The notes under the pieces: model-generated
Databases searched by the model: none
What the model saw: the letters and a program-made list of their open reading frames with translations, nothing else
Told to the model about the DNA's origin: nothing
Made by a program: the position numbers and the translations under genes
NCBI GenBank assembly: GCA_033239005.1
Contig: BSQZ01000035.1
Span: 3,923,501 to 3,987,500 of the forward strand
Direction: 5' to 3'
Length of the DNA: 64,000 nt
Source of the DNA: Lamellibrachia satsuma
Lineage: Eukaryota; Annelida; Polychaeta; Sabellida; Siboglinidae
In this document: positions 32,401 through 44,036 of the stretch, one piece after another
Layout: every line of letters starts with the position of its first letter
Numbering within the stretch: position 1 is the first letter of the stretch

Positions 32401-33380
32401 CAACCCCATACAAGCGGGGTTCCTCGGGCTCCTTCCCTTTCCAGAAGAAGGTGAAGTTCTCTTCCTTGAGACATCCGCTGGAGGCAAGTCTGGTTTCCTG
32501 GAGAGCTGCGATGCTGACATCGAGTCTGGTTAGCTCCCTATCGATAATAGCTGTTTTCCTGCTGTCATTGACCTGTTAAAGGTCATCTGAGATACCGGGA
32601 CACATGGTCCGTACATTCCAGCTTGCGAAGCGAAGTGCTGGGTACTTCTTAGTTTTTCGTTGTTTGCCTGGTGCAGTGTTACCATCTGCTTGTTGTGCTT
32701 AAACACTAAACTCCAAGCACCCATTGAAGCAGGCAGATGTTGGCGAGTCAGCACCTTATTGGCTGGGAGCTGCCCAGCTTAGGCGGGCGGTAGCTGACCA
32801 GTGAGACACGATGATCTCTCCCACCATCAGAGACAACCCGTAGCACCCGTACTCTACGCCAATCGAGTTAGGCTTATCACTCGTAACTGCTGTCTCCCGT
32901 GTTAGTTCCACGCTGTGAAGTGAGGCTGGAGTAGCCTCTCCAGGGCGCAAGCCTGGGCAAGAGTTACGAGATCCTGGGTTGCCCAGTCATCAAGATCCCG
33001 CTCTCGGCCATACCGGTGGGATCCAAAGGAATGAGAAACATGACGTTTGGCACCAGCTTGGCTGCAGGAGCTGCCGGAAAAGTGACAACGTGATCACCAG
33101 ACCGTCTTCGGGGCTGTGTAGGGTTTACTCTCCTAGCCTTCCCCATGAGAGGGTATAGCCGCAAGGCAGCGGAGGTTTGAAATAAGAGTTTACCTTCTCC
33201 TAGACAAGGTTAACGAGCCCCGTCTGCCTGAAGCTTCTGGTTTTAAGGTGCCAGATATCCGCCTTTGCCCCTTCTCCTGTCAGTAAAAACAGTTCTGCCG
33301 CAAGAAGGCCAGGAGCTGGACTGGACTGTCAGAGGCTTTACGAGGCGCACGTCGTTGGGGCATTTTACACCCACCCCGGT
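29425..33380 (-). mobile_element. Nearly full-length APE-type LINE, coding regions broken
   Basis: Minus strand. A GC-richer 5' part (32750-33380) precedes an AP-endonuclease domain with ASWNVRTMCPG, AALQETRLASSGC, FSIYAPTL, LLGDFNARVGSDH. Then the reverse transcriptase follows: NNYRGISLLSIVGKAF, CGFRAGRSTIDMIF, FTDLTKAFDLVSRKGL, NGVKQGCVLAPTLFGIF, EMLFADDTALT. Next come a C-terminal GHVRRMEDGRLPKD block and a final FVCFGCGKDCHSRIG zinc-finger-like motif near 29530. Breaks: stops near 32580, 32070 and 29602 and frame changes near 32273, 30395 and 30020. The 3' end has the hairpin gtctcaaagagac (29438-29450). It probably moved by target-primed reverse transcription; this copy is inactive. Confidence 0.9.
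30250..32010 (-). pseudogene. LINE reverse transcriptase open frame (586 codons)
   Basis: The longest open frame in the window. It begins inside the endonuclease C-terminus (LDLVITRHSVLNN, CDTDHAMV), passes a linker with WYNANLHVM, and runs through the RVT_1 motifs including the FADD catalytic residues before a small frame change near 30395. The surviving length and few lesions suggest that this LINE is the youngest coding element here. The true start lies upstream near 32650, beyond a single-G expansion (GGGGG for GGGG at about 32270) that shifts the frame. Confidence 0.88.
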
Positions 33381-33429
33381 TTAACAGCAGTAACACAGCT
33401 TAAAACATCAAAACCTGAAACCATGTGCA

Positions 33430-33944
33430 AGTGTCGCAACAATGCAGATAGATGTTACAGTTGAGATATCATAGGTTTGCACATTTCCGCGAAACAATGT
33501 CTTCTGGTGTAGGACAGTTGCCAAGTCCACCTGACGGCAGCTGTACGAAAGGAGCTCCATCGTCACGACATCGATGTTGCGATAATCCCCGGTGGTCTGA
33601 TGCCGCTAGTACAGCTGCTTGACGTTAGCATCAATCTCCCCTTCAAGCAGTGGAATGGTCACTTGTGGGAGCACTGGATGATTCATGGTGAACCGTCGTT
33701 CACTCCCGCTGGCCACCATCGTGCACCGACCAAGGAGATTCTCATACAATGGCTCGTAAAGGTGTGGGATGCGATTCTATCTGCCATGATTGAACACAGC
33801 TTCAAGAAGTGCGACATCTCGAACAATCTTGATGGAACGGACGACGACATCATGTTCGAAGGTGTTGACCCAGTGCATGCGGCCACGGTCAGTGATGCCG
33901 ACGACACGCATACGGATGATGATGAAAGTGGTTTTGTAGGATTT
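33430..33944 (+). pseudogene. Pogo-type DDE_1 transposase C-terminus
   Basis: Frame: CLLV then TAG (Trp in relatives), DSCQVHLTAAVRKELHRHDI, DVAIIPGGLMPLVQLLDVSI, NLPFKQW, PTKEILIQWLVKVWDA, HSFKKCDISNNLDGTDDD and an acidic end. The WDS/C-xxHLT, IPGG-T/M-x-x-QxLDVSxNxPFK and FKKCxISNxLDGTxDD blocks are those of pogo-superfamily DDE transposases; the first D of the C-terminal catalytic part is present. The upstream catalytic and DNA-binding parts are missing, and a LINE abuts at 33380. Confidence 0.88.
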
Positions 33945-34060
33945 TAACTGTGGCATGTTTTATTCTTTGTTTTTGAAAACTTTATGGACACGGGTTTTTA
34001 TGTTTTATATCATTATTTGTCTTGCACCAGTGGCAATTGTAATACAATGTTACTACCGCA

Positions 34061-35434
34061 GGGGTGAGATTTAGCAAGTCATGGAAGGTAGCCACTCGGG
34101 CTACCAACCTTGCAATGTGAAGTAGCCCGACAGCTTCTCATTTAGCCCACTTGCTAATCAATACTTTGATGATAGAAAGTAAATACTTTGAAGATAGAAT
34201 GTTTGAATGACATCAACGACAAATAAAAAACATCAAAAACAAAAAAAATTTAAACATTTATTTTCAATGCAGAATGAATAGAATGTGATACATAATACTG
34301 AATAAAATACAGTATACAATTACACACAGGTTGTTTTTCTTCCATAACATGGTACACCAACAGTCTATGCAAAAAGTCTCTAAGTGTCACAGGACATCAG
34401 ATCCTGTGAACTGAACAGTTTTGCTGATTTTTTACAGGACCTGATTTTACCCTAGCCTAGAGAAACTTTAACCAGATTCGTGATTAATTCACCAGAAGTG
34501 CTTCGCGCACCATGGAGATAATTATATCTAACTATAATCGAGATAGCGCATGTTTTCATGTATATATGTTTATATGTGGTTATGTTCACGTTTTCCTCCT
34601 AGACGGCTTGCACCTCGGACGCCAAACTTTCAGGGATTAATCTACGACCCCACGAATGAAACGTAACGCCTTTATTTTTTCGAAATACCCCATATATATC
34701 AAAGGTTCTTAGTGGTTTTTATGGTAAATCTAATGTTCGCTGCGTAAAATGTTAACTTCCAACAATAGCAGAAACAACGCACGCTATGGCGAATACTTCA
34801 GTACATAAACTGTTTGAGAGTACGTAGTGCCATATGGGTGGTTTATATTAATTATCGTCAAAAGCACGCACCCACGTACTGGCCCGTGGTCACAGACCGA
34901 GGGCCAATACACAATAAAAAGACAGTAGAAAGCAGATATTTTACTATTCTACAACCAACACAAGTATCCATGCCCCATGAGTCTAAATTCATGCGACCTT
35001 CTAGATTTTGAACATGCAACGAGTATTGCATCACGTGTGTGACGCGGTTGTTTCTGGTAATACGTTTGAGCGTATTGATGGCATACTGGCCTGAGGCATT
35101 TGGTAAACATTGCTATCATGACTGTCATGTATAAACTACCACGTAATCCCGGCCTGTGGACATGCATTTTTGCTAGTATATGTAAAAGTAGCGCCATGCA
35201 CCACCAACATGACTATTTCAATGTAGAATTCTTGCAATGTCAAACTTGTCATAAACTCACGGTTTATGGTTAGCATATAGCCAGGAGATGTTTATTAACA
35301 TTCCTTTTATTTTGCTGGGTCTAAAATATTGGAGCTCCGTATATTTCGAGTCGCCATGCGGGCTATTGTAGTCAAACATTGAAGTCGCCCAAAGCTATTT
35401 TTGGGCGCCATTGGCAACCACTAAATATCACCCC
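34061..35434. mobile_element. TIR element copy B
   Basis: Begins GGGGTGAGATTTAGCAAGTC and ends CTAAATATCACCCC. It is collinear with copy A over the full length with scattered substitutions and small indels; copy B is about 65 bp shorter. It starts about 115 bp downstream of the pogo C-terminus. Confidence 0.8.
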
Positions 35435-35579
35435 GGTACCGACAACCCAGTGAGCCAACTTTCACAATTTTTTTTGGAAATTACTGTACTTAAAGCTGCA
35501 CCTCAACTTTGTCGTCATCATCATCAATTCGGATACACACTATTGTAATTGAGGCTGCGACTACAAATACAGTATTTAC

Positions 35580-35673
<94 letters not shown>

Positions 35674-35770
35674 CATATTAATTAATAATTATATATATAT
35701 ATATTTATATACACTTATGCAAATACACACTATTGTAATTGAGGCTGCGACTACAAATACAGTATTTACG

Positions 35771-35817
<47 letters not shown>

Positions 35818-35823
35818 TATATA
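35435..35823. repeat. Two direct copies of a 46-bp unit around long (TA)n tracts
   Basis: The unit acacactattgtaattgagg followed by ctgcgactacaaatacag and tatttacg occurs at 35535-35580 and 35725-35770. Each copy leads into a pure TA tract (35582-35668 and 35776-35813). The upstream aagctgcacctcaactttg links it to the palindrome family at 28466. Confidence 0.85.
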
Positions 35824-36763
35824 CAGTAAAACCTGCCTTAGTGGACACCTATCCATAATGGACACCTGTCTATAATGCTCCCGAATTACTTGCTGTTAGT
35901 TTGGTTTGTACTGTCCGCTAACTGCCCATAGCAGCCACCTGGCCAATATGGACAATGGACTGGGAATTTGGACCATATTCACCCTGTTGCGAGTCAATTT
36001 AGCTGAACCACTGTTGATACCCAATAACTTTGCTAAGTATGTATTCTGTGTAGTACAATCTGCAAAGAAATGTGCTCTAAATAAGGCGAGCCTCTTGCCA
36101 AGCCCTAGCATATGCCACCACCAGCTGTGTAAACTTTCACCCCTTGGCTTCTCTTGGACATCAAAGCCATTTCAGTTTGCCTTTCGTGTCACCCTAACCC
36201 TGTTTTGTTTTGACAAAGACTCAAAAGTCTAACTCTGTGAAGCTGAACTCCAACCAAGGTGAATGAACAAGGATACATTTGTCAATGATACTATTCATCG
36301 GACAGCACTGGACTGGGTACAATTTGTTTCTACTAGGGCACTCGGTGGATTAATCATTTGTTTGTAGAGGAGTCAAGACAAATGGTGATTACATGGGACT
36401 GATCACACCTGGTTCCATGCTGTGGAATGCAGTAACGCTGTGTGATTAATTACATTTTCACCAACTAAGTTTGTGGCCCACATATATTGTATATACATGT
36501 ATTGTTATATTAACAGTATATTTTTACCGTTCACGACACTACCAACTAGCGACCATAACAAATTATAATGATGCCACCTGGTGAGTGTCCACTTAGTCAA
36601 ATTCTCCATAGCGGACACCTGTCCATAACGGACATAATGCATAGTCCCAGCGGTGTCCGCAATGTACAGGTTGCATTGATGAGTGTCCACTTAGTCAAAT
36701 TCTCCATAAAATTCTCCTATAATGCATAGTCCCAGTGGTGTCCGCAATGGACAGGTTGCATTG
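35824..36763. mobile_element. TA-flanked MITE with duplicated right terminus
   Basis: The left end CAGTAAAACCTGCCTTAGTG and the complement of the right end CAATGCAACCTGTCCATTGC both continue GGACACC, with TA outside each end. The terminal block (gagtgtccacttagtcaaat ... gtgtccgcaatg-acaggttgcattg) occurs twice in tandem at about 36587-36678 and 36679-36763, so the element has two right ends. No coding capacity is seen. Confidence 0.8.
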
Positions 36764-36789
36764 TATATATGTATATATGTATATATGTA

Positions 36790-36796
<7 letters not shown>

Positions 36797-36825
<29 letters not shown>

Positions 36826-37170
36826 TGTATGTATGTATGTATGTATGTATGTATGTATGTATGTATGTATGTATGTATGTATGTATGTATGTATGTATGT
36901 ATGTATGTATGTATGTATGTATGTATGTATGTATGTATGTATGTATGTATGTATGTATGTATGTATGTATGTATGTATGTATGTATGTATGTATGTATGT
37001 ATGTATGTATGTATGTATGTATGTATGTATGTATGTATGTATGTATGTATGTATGTATGTATGTATGTATGTATGTATGTATGTATGTATGTATGTATGT
37101 ATGTATGTATGTATGTATGTATGTATGTATGTATGTATGTATGTATGTATGTATGTATGTATGTATGTAT
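36797..37170. repeat. (TATG)n microsatellite, about 93 perfect units
   Basis: An uninterrupted tetranucleotide array of about 374 bp, flanked by imperfect tatatatg units. It opens long repetitive frames (YVCM, HTYI) in every register, none of them genes. Confidence 0.98.
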
Positions 37171-38746
37171 ATGTATATATGTATATATATATAAGCAAAT
37201 ATATAAGCATATGTATATGTAAATTAATTTAATTAATATAATCCAACATAATGCATGTGCAACATATTTTTACGGGTGGCTCCTGCGATAGTGACCAGAT
37301 ATTCGTCTTAGCGGGAACCTCTGAGACCCACAGACATTATTATGTTATGTATTTTGTATATGAATGCGATTTATAGATCAAGTAAAAATATGTTCAGTTC
37401 AGTGAAAAGACTATTGACAAGGGGAGGAAGAACTAGTGGTATTTGAACTGGCTACATAATACAGTTAGCAGTCTATCATTATCATCACTTTGTCGACATC
37501 AACAACATTCAGTTTTCTTTGTTAATAAAGTAGATGCACATTCTAATTTAAGATGGTTAGGTTTGCAGCTATTTGATACACAACCCGTGTGAACCATTAT
37601 GACATTAATCACATGTTAGTGCAACTGTGCCAACCCAAAAAAGTAGAAACAAGAGGCTGAAGCCAGATAGACTGATGTCACTGATAACCAGATATGGAGT
37701 CAGCCATACAAGCACTTACACAAGAATAACTTTTCTCCAATAATAAAGAATAAGTAACAGAAACCAGATATGAATATTTTTACACATGTCAAAATAGAAT
37801 TTATATAATGTGAGGTGAACATTTATTTATTATAATTGGTCTGCAGTAGAGAGCCAGTCCATAGTAAGAAAAATATATCAAGTCCAAAACGATGCTACAT
37901 GTCTACTTTGAATCATTCCGTTTGTGCAGAAAACCTGATCAATGCCAGACATGTTTAACTTAGCACGTTGGAAGTTTTTCTTACCTCAACCCTGCCCTTT
38001 CTACCACCACTGGCCTTGAGTTGCTTACCTTATTATTATGATTCTGTATTGTGTGTATGCATTCAATACATATGATAAACAATCTGCATTGTGAACTAAC
38101 GCTTTTGTTCTTAAAAATTATATAACAATTATATACAATATATTGCATAATGCTGTATATATACTTCAAAAGTATACATGATGTTAGGCAGCATGTAACA
38201 ATTTACATTATGTATTAATGCTTTCCTTCTTGTAAATTTCCCCATATAGCGTGTATATTTTATTTCATTTGCATGTATGATGAGTATACATTAGGTTGAA
38301 CTTTGTGACAGCATTGTTATTTGTACGCTGATTTCAATCTATGTTTATGGGGTGGAACAAATGATTGTCCCACCTTTGGTACTTTTACTTGTCATTTAAT
38401 AATTGTTTTTTCTCGATGAGCATGTTTGTGTTAGCTGTTAAGCTATCTCTCATTGATATGAAACTGAAAGCACATAACCAAAAAAATCCACATGATTAGA
38501 GAAATACACAGAAAAAAGAACAGTGACTATAACTATCTATAACTATCCACCATAGACTGATGAACTCTACCTATATTGGCATGTTTAATGTTATCTGTTT
38601 TGTGTCTTGGTACACAGCTATTTATGATTACATGTCAGTGTCAATAATTCACAATAACTGTCATCCTTACCCAAGCATATTTAAGAAAATACTCATATTT
38701 GCCAAACAAGAATGTTGTGCTCATATGGTATACATTTGATTTTTAG
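37171..38746 (+). other. Intron sequence before the AWDGE exon
   Basis: No mobile element or gene recognised; AT-rich with short random frames. Confidence 0.55.
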
Positions 38747-38853
38747 GTTCAGATTTCGGTGGCTGCTATTCTTGCGACAGACTCAGCTGCTCACCAGGAG
38801 GAGCTGCAGGCTATGTCCGGTGCATGGGATGGGGAGAAACGAGCTGTCTCAAG
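38747..38853 (+). CDS. USP5: USP5-like exon (linker into the ZnF-UBP domain)
   Basis: A 107-nt exon bounded by gatttttag and gtgcgt, phase 0 at the start and phase 2 at the end. It encodes VQISVAAILATDSAAHQEE, then LQAM and AWDGEKRAVS, matching human SAVEALLSADSASRKQEVQ and AWDGEVRQVS. The last two bases join the exon at 62838 to make the arginine codon. The helix and AWDGE motif connect the cryptic UBP domain to the ubiquitin-tail-binding zinc finger. Confidence 0.95.
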
Positions 38854-40430
38854 GTGCGTGCACATCTCTATTTGGGTATTTTTGTGCCGTTATATTACTG
38901 GGGCTCATTTCCCAATTATTCATTACTGCTTTCCAGCAAGATTATAAAGGGCACATAGAATTATTCAATAGGTAGACCAGCTTGAGACATATCTGGTAAG
39001 CAGGCCCTTAGCTACGGACCCGTCTGACAAAGACGATAAAACAAAAATAGAAGACATGGTTTTCTTTTTATATCACAGGTATTTGCATTGCGTAATTTTT
39101 TAACTTAACCTTAGTGCACTCGGTCGGAGTTTGGCGAATGTTATCGGTGGTACAATAGCGTATGTCATTGGTTGGGAAATGCGGGCTTTCTATTTGCTTT
39201 CCCAGTGTCTGTCTATTGGTGCTCTCATTGGCCCTGAAGGTGTTGTCTCTTTGTTACCCACTGTTACCATTCCATTTTGTGTAGGTGTTTCCTTGAAGCG
39301 TCATTATCGAGATTCTAAACCAACATTTTTTTTGCCTGATTTAACTTTTCAGCCTGACAGTTGTGTTAATATAATCAAAGTTTAAAGTTAATTTGAATTG
39401 CATCGTGTAAACTGATAAAAGTTCACTCTTATTTTATGAGTTAGCAAAATTCCTGGATGAGATCGTAATTACCTAATTATGTATGTATCCAGATTCTGGG
39501 TGCATGCATAATTTCTGTCACAATAAAAAGTACGGTATGGATGGAGCCTGGATAATCAAGGCTAAGCGTCACTGAGTGAAAAGATGCAATATGCAATATG
39601 TCATAAGTTTTTTTCAAACGTGAACAAGAGCAGCATTCTGACGACTGTTTCAGAACAGACCAAAGCAGCAGTGCCTTCCACATCCTTTATTATGGTGGCA
39701 GATAACTACAATGTTGATGTGCCTGGCCCTAATAACTGAGACACTACTGTATTGTTGCTCACTGCTGGCACTCTGCAGTGGCCCATGTGCGGAGCATGTC
39801 CTTTATTTTGAGAGTGATTCTAATCATATTTGTTCAAATTAGACACATTTACAGGCATGCACTACATTTCAGTGTAGTACTTTTTTATATGTTGTATAGT
39901 TTTAGTTTTAGTGTCAAACATTAATTTTGATTTTGAGTGTTATTGTAATCGCAGGCATATAGTTAAGATGTTGCAAGCATCACTCCTATGACCATGTTTA
40001 TATGTTTAAAGGGGAACTGAAGCAATTTTGTGTTATGCCGTATATTTAAATATATATTATCTAACTATGCATTAATGATGACAGATACCTGCTAATTTAT
40101 GAGATAAACTGAAAAACTGATTTTGTTCGAGACCAAAATCGACAAAATACATCACTGCATATCGCCATCTTGTCGAAACGAGTGGTTTGAGTTGCGTATA
40201 TCTAATCAATGTAAATTTTCGATTTTTTGCGATTTATTTCGTAAATAGGCATTCTGGAGCGAAAAAAAGATATGGGTCTCTGTTATATATACAAGTGTTT
40301 ACACATGTCAACAAAATAGCGTTTTTGTTCGTTCCAAATAAAAAGTTAAAGAAATTACAACAAAAAATCGTGGAAAACGCCACACTTCTCGAACACACGA
40401 GATGCTAACCAACGAGAATATGCGATAACG
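38854..40430 (+). other. Intron sequence with one unassigned 84-codon frame
   Basis: An open frame at 39131-39385 (+) begins MANVIGGTIAYVIGWEMRA and has a hydrophobic middle, but I recognise no family. The rest shows nothing. Near 40011 aaaggggaactgaagcaatt begins a region more CpG-rich than its surroundings that leads into the P2X7-type remnant. Confidence 0.4.
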
Positions 40431-40554
40431 GAATACTGGAACTATTTTTTACTTGTTGACAAGATGGATGCACCGCTTGTGACAGTTTTACCAGATCTGC
40501 TACTAGCGATTAGTGGTTTACTGAACTTCCGTAATAGTTGTCTATCTTTGGAGA

Positions 40555-41023
40555 AATGGAAACCACAGATGAAGAGTCTAGTTCGACAGGCCACACGGAA
40601 ACAACCGTTGAGAGTCGTAAAATGTCACCGAGTGTGCGAGTCACGCTCCAGACTCCAGGTCGGCTTCGCCTTTGACTTTGTTGACGTTGGATTCAGGAAA
40701 AATTACAACAGCGCTTTGACTGTCAACGATTCCTGACTAGGTAATGTGATGTGGTGAACCTGTGGAAATTGCGTCCCGATGTCTGCACACGTTTATGTTG
40801 AGTCATCATGCTGCGCCGAGGAAGCTACCATGCCTAGGGCTAAGCTATGGCTATGGCTATGCAGCACCGTGTGCCCGACCGCATTGGTGCTTGCATCACC
40901 ATACGAAGGTGAAGACGATGATTTTGTAGTGTTGATATGCACAAACAGAGCGGTACTAGATGTTGGTCTGCTGTCATTGCATGATTTGCGTGCCGACTCA
41001 TTGATTCGCCCTATAGCTAGCAG
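40555..41023 (+). pseudogene. P2X7-type C-terminal domain gene remnant, exon A
   Basis: An acidic Ser/Thr-rich start (TTDEESSSTGHTETTVE) is followed in another frame by W, a TGA, then TCGNCVPMSAHVYVESSCC (40757-40812), like the WCxCGxCxPM...CC zinc-binding start of the P2X7 cytoplasmic C-terminal domain. Then DDFVVLICTNRAVLDVGLLS and LHDLRADSLIRPIAS match its CLNRxVLExAL-HDxR block. The piece ends at a good donor (AG gttagt) at 41024. The TGA replaces the second Cys of WCxCG and the frame changes once, so it is probably dead. Stand-alone P2X7-C-domain proteins are multicopy in many invertebrates. It lies inside a USP5 intron, same strand. Confidence 0.55.
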
Positions 41024-41194
41024 GTTAGTAATTCAATTGTTATCGAATCATTGCCATTTTAATAATCATATTTTTTCTGCATATTTCTTTTACCTAGCCC
41101 GAGGGCGAGGTCCGAACTACAATGGCAATGCAAGCAGGCTTTTCTCTTTATTTTGTATCTAATCTAATGAAGTGTACCGTGACTGTATTTTAAT

Positions 41195-41460
41195 ATTGTG
41201 TTTGATTTTATGTTGAATAACATTGATGACAATAATAACATGAGGGTTTATTTAATTCATTATGTGAATATATATATATTCTTAAATGTTACCGTAATCG
41301 TGATTGTAATAATGATTGTAATCATGACTACATTAGTAATTGTGATTGCAATAATTACTGTAATCATGATTACATTAATATTCGTACTTGTAATAACCCC
41401 TCTCTTTAGCACACCACAACACCTTGTTGTTTGGTGCAATGTAATCATTTAAATAACAAT
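41195..41460. repeat. Quasi-palindromic GTAATCATGATTAC-like repeats
   Basis: Recurrent attgtaat, aatcatgat and gtaatcatgattac words give similar Ile/Val-rich frames on both strands; low-complexity DNA, not coding. Confidence 0.7.
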
Positions 41461-41563
41461 AATTAACTACTGACAGTATGTAATGTTCACAGTTTTGCAA
41501 CTATTATGGTAATTATGGAATTAGTGCTATCAACTAACCATGACAAATTATATTTCATGCTCA

Positions 41564-41635
41564 GGAAAGGCAAGACAAGTAATCCCATCCTGCGATGTAG
41601 GAAGGATCTGTGATGTCTATTCTGAACCGAATTGA
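41564..41635 (+). pseudogene. P2X7-type C-terminal domain remnant, exon B
   Basis: After ttcatgctcag the sequence reads GKARQVIPSCDVGRICDVYS, then a stop. This matches the family's end (LGKGxRRVIPSCVVxxIRxxYP), with the conserved IPSC. The expected AYRQFxxW block between exons A and B was not found, so an exon is lost or too diverged. Fused with exon A only by inference. Confidence 0.5.
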
Positions 41636-42139
41636 ATTGATGGAAAGTTTAGCTATGGAGATTGACCTGACACAGGTGAGTGTACTGATAGTCTGATATA
41701 GACAAATTGTGAGGCACTCACAGTATGCAGCAGGTCGAAAAACAACCTGGAAAACTAAAAAAATTCCCACTAAAATATTAATAACTGAATGATGTGAATG
41801 CCTTCTTATCCATATCCCATTTCTGTCAACAAAAATGTTACCTGCAGCATCTTGCATGTCACTACACACAGTTTCATTTATATTGAGACCAACATAAAAT
41901 ATATCAACAGTTTATTCACATAGAAAAACAGTTACCAAAGAAATAAGGCTAAGTAGAACGACTGAAACCAAGACTAAACATTAACTAAAAACAGTGACTT
42001 CTACCACCGGGAAATACAACCTGGAACATGGATATCACAGTTACACACATCATTATTATGCCACAACATATCAAATATACTGGTAGTTTAGCTTAGGAAA
42101 TAATTAATCTTTATAAAGCCAAGGCATTTTAACTGTTTC

Positions 42140-42640
42140 ACCATCATCATCTGTACCAATGGCAATAGACTACTTGTTTTGATTGGACAGTAAATGTACA
42201 CCAATCATGTGTAACAATATTACTTGTTCTGACTGACAGTAAACGTACACCAATCATGCATACCAATACACTACTTGTTCCTACCAACAGTAAATGTACA
42301 CCAATGATCTCATTCTGGAATCTGCACCATTTCACTACTTGTTCTGACAGTAAATGTACACCAATCATGTGTATCCAATGTACTACTTGTTCTGACTGAA
42401 TCTACTACTTGTTCCTACCGACAGCAAATGTAAACCAAGCGTCTCATTCTCTACCAAATACACTACTTGTACTGACAGTAAATGTACACCAATCATATGT
42501 ATCAATACACTACTTGTTCTGACTGATAGTACTTGCACACCAACCATCTGTTCCAATACACTACTGGCACTAAATATACACCAATACACTACTTATTCTG
42601 ACTGATAGTACATGTACTCCTAACATATTCAATTCACCTT
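42140..42640. repeat. Irregular minisatellite of about 60 bp, 8-9 copies
   Basis: Units built from ctacttgttctgac, agtaaatgtacaccaatcat and gta-ccaataca, with variable spacing and internal deletions. Frames on the minus strand repeat IGVHLLSVRTS for this reason. Confidence 0.88.
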
Positions 42641-42866
42641 TCACTCATCCAGGGGTAGAAATCAGCACACTTTCCTGACAGACACCCCAGTATCCGAAAG
42701 ACCTTGGCTGATAGATCAGACATGAGTACAACCTGTGTCACAGTTTATGGCTGTTTGGTGTGTGGCAGGTGCAGAAAAGTGACATAAGTTTTTCTCACGA
42801 ATGACAAACTTCTCTTTCTCATAGGTGTCGGAGCTGCTTGAGTCACCCTCGGTTGTGTCGCTGTTA

Positions 42867-43195
42867 TCACATAGTGTGCATCATCTGCACCAACGTCTTT
42901 ATTCTCACTGAATCTGATGGAAGCTTCACATAGGAGTAGTCATGATCAACGCTCATTGGTGCAATAATGTCATCCGTGACAACAGCAGCATTCGCGAAGT
43001 GTCGCACTTGAAATATCGTTACCGGATCGATTTGCATTTCAGCATCAGTTGTATGTAGTGCCACAGCAGTAGTAGCAGTGATGGCACTAAAGGTGACATC
43101 CGTAATGTAAAGATTGACGGCATCACCCGTAGCGCTGGATGCTTCAAAACTAGTACCTGTACTTGTACGAACCAATGGTGAATCCTTCATCTGAA
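42867..43195 (-). other. Unassigned 107-codon minus-strand frame with a possible splice acceptor
   Basis: On the minus strand the sequence aatcttttcag precedes an ATG-initiated frame (MKDSPLVRTSTGTSFEASSA and beyond) with Thr/Ala-rich, low-hydrophobicity composition and higher GC than its surroundings. No family is recognised. Just downstream another frame reads DNSDTTEGDSSSSDTYEKE. It may be a remnant of an exon; it could also be chance. Confidence 0.3.
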
Positions 43196-43199
43196 AAGA

Positions 43200-43738
43200 T
43201 TACACATACAGTGACTTGAAAATTTTGCAAAATTCATCTTTTGCATAATAAAAATGAATCACAATGTGAGAAACTTTCTCTTGTATATATTATTTTTAGA
43301 ATATAAGAGTGCCAGTGTCATATAGAATGTATAAAGTAATCAACCACAGGGAAAAGCATTTTTCCTATGGAGCCATGTTAATTCAACCAATGGGTCTTTC
43401 AGTGATCTCATAATGAATCTGTTTGGTCAGTTTGACGAATGCCATTGGTAACATAACCAAACGCGTGTAACCAAAATTGTAGCATCCTAGCTCCAAAGTG
43501 CATTATATTATCTAATCAACATTGCACTGTTTTCAATGGGCCAGGGAGGTCAAAATTCTATAAGGGGTCCAAATTCCATAACAAAATATGGACCCATAGG
43601 TACACTTTCTATGGGGTTCCTTATTTTATATCTGACACTCGATTTAGATAACATAATGCATGAATATTGTTATTGGACCAAATGCAGATCTATGCTTGTG
43701 ACATCTGTACCTTATAAATGCTGCATGCACACACACAT
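43200..43738. other. Noncoding stretch
   Basis: Contains ggggtccaaattccataac and related words near 43560-43620 but no element boundary could be set. Confidence 0.4.
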
Positions 43739-43739
43739 A

Positions 43740-43740
43740 C

Positions 43741-43823
<83 letters not shown>

Positions 43824-43824
43824 G

Positions 43825-43861
<37 letters not shown>

Positions 43862-43875
43862 AATATATATATATA
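43740..43875. repeat. (TA)n tracts
   Basis: TA tracts at 43741-43815, 43827-43858 and 43862-43876, separated by short atatagaa and gtaa interruptions. Confidence 0.95.
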
Positions 43876-44036
43876 TAATTATTAGGTATTATACTGAAAG
43901 CAACTGCTAGATAGTATGGTGCATGGACAAAAGCCCCATAGACATAAGCTTGTTTCAATTTAATTATACTGTTCATGACTGTTGCTGTACTACACAGAGA
44001 CAAGATATTGTCATGAATATACTTCAGGCATGTGGT

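Noticed and set aside
35896..36232. Frames inside the 35.8-36.8 kb MITE
   Set aside because: Short, unmatched, on both strands of a noncoding element.
36695..37232. Long open frames of YVCM or HTYI repeats on both strands
   Set aside because: Translation of the pure TATG array; occurs in all registers and has no coding signal.
41198..41460. Ile/Val-rich membrane-like frames on both strands
   Set aside because: Quasi-palindromic gtaatcatgattac repeats create hydrophobic frames on either strand.
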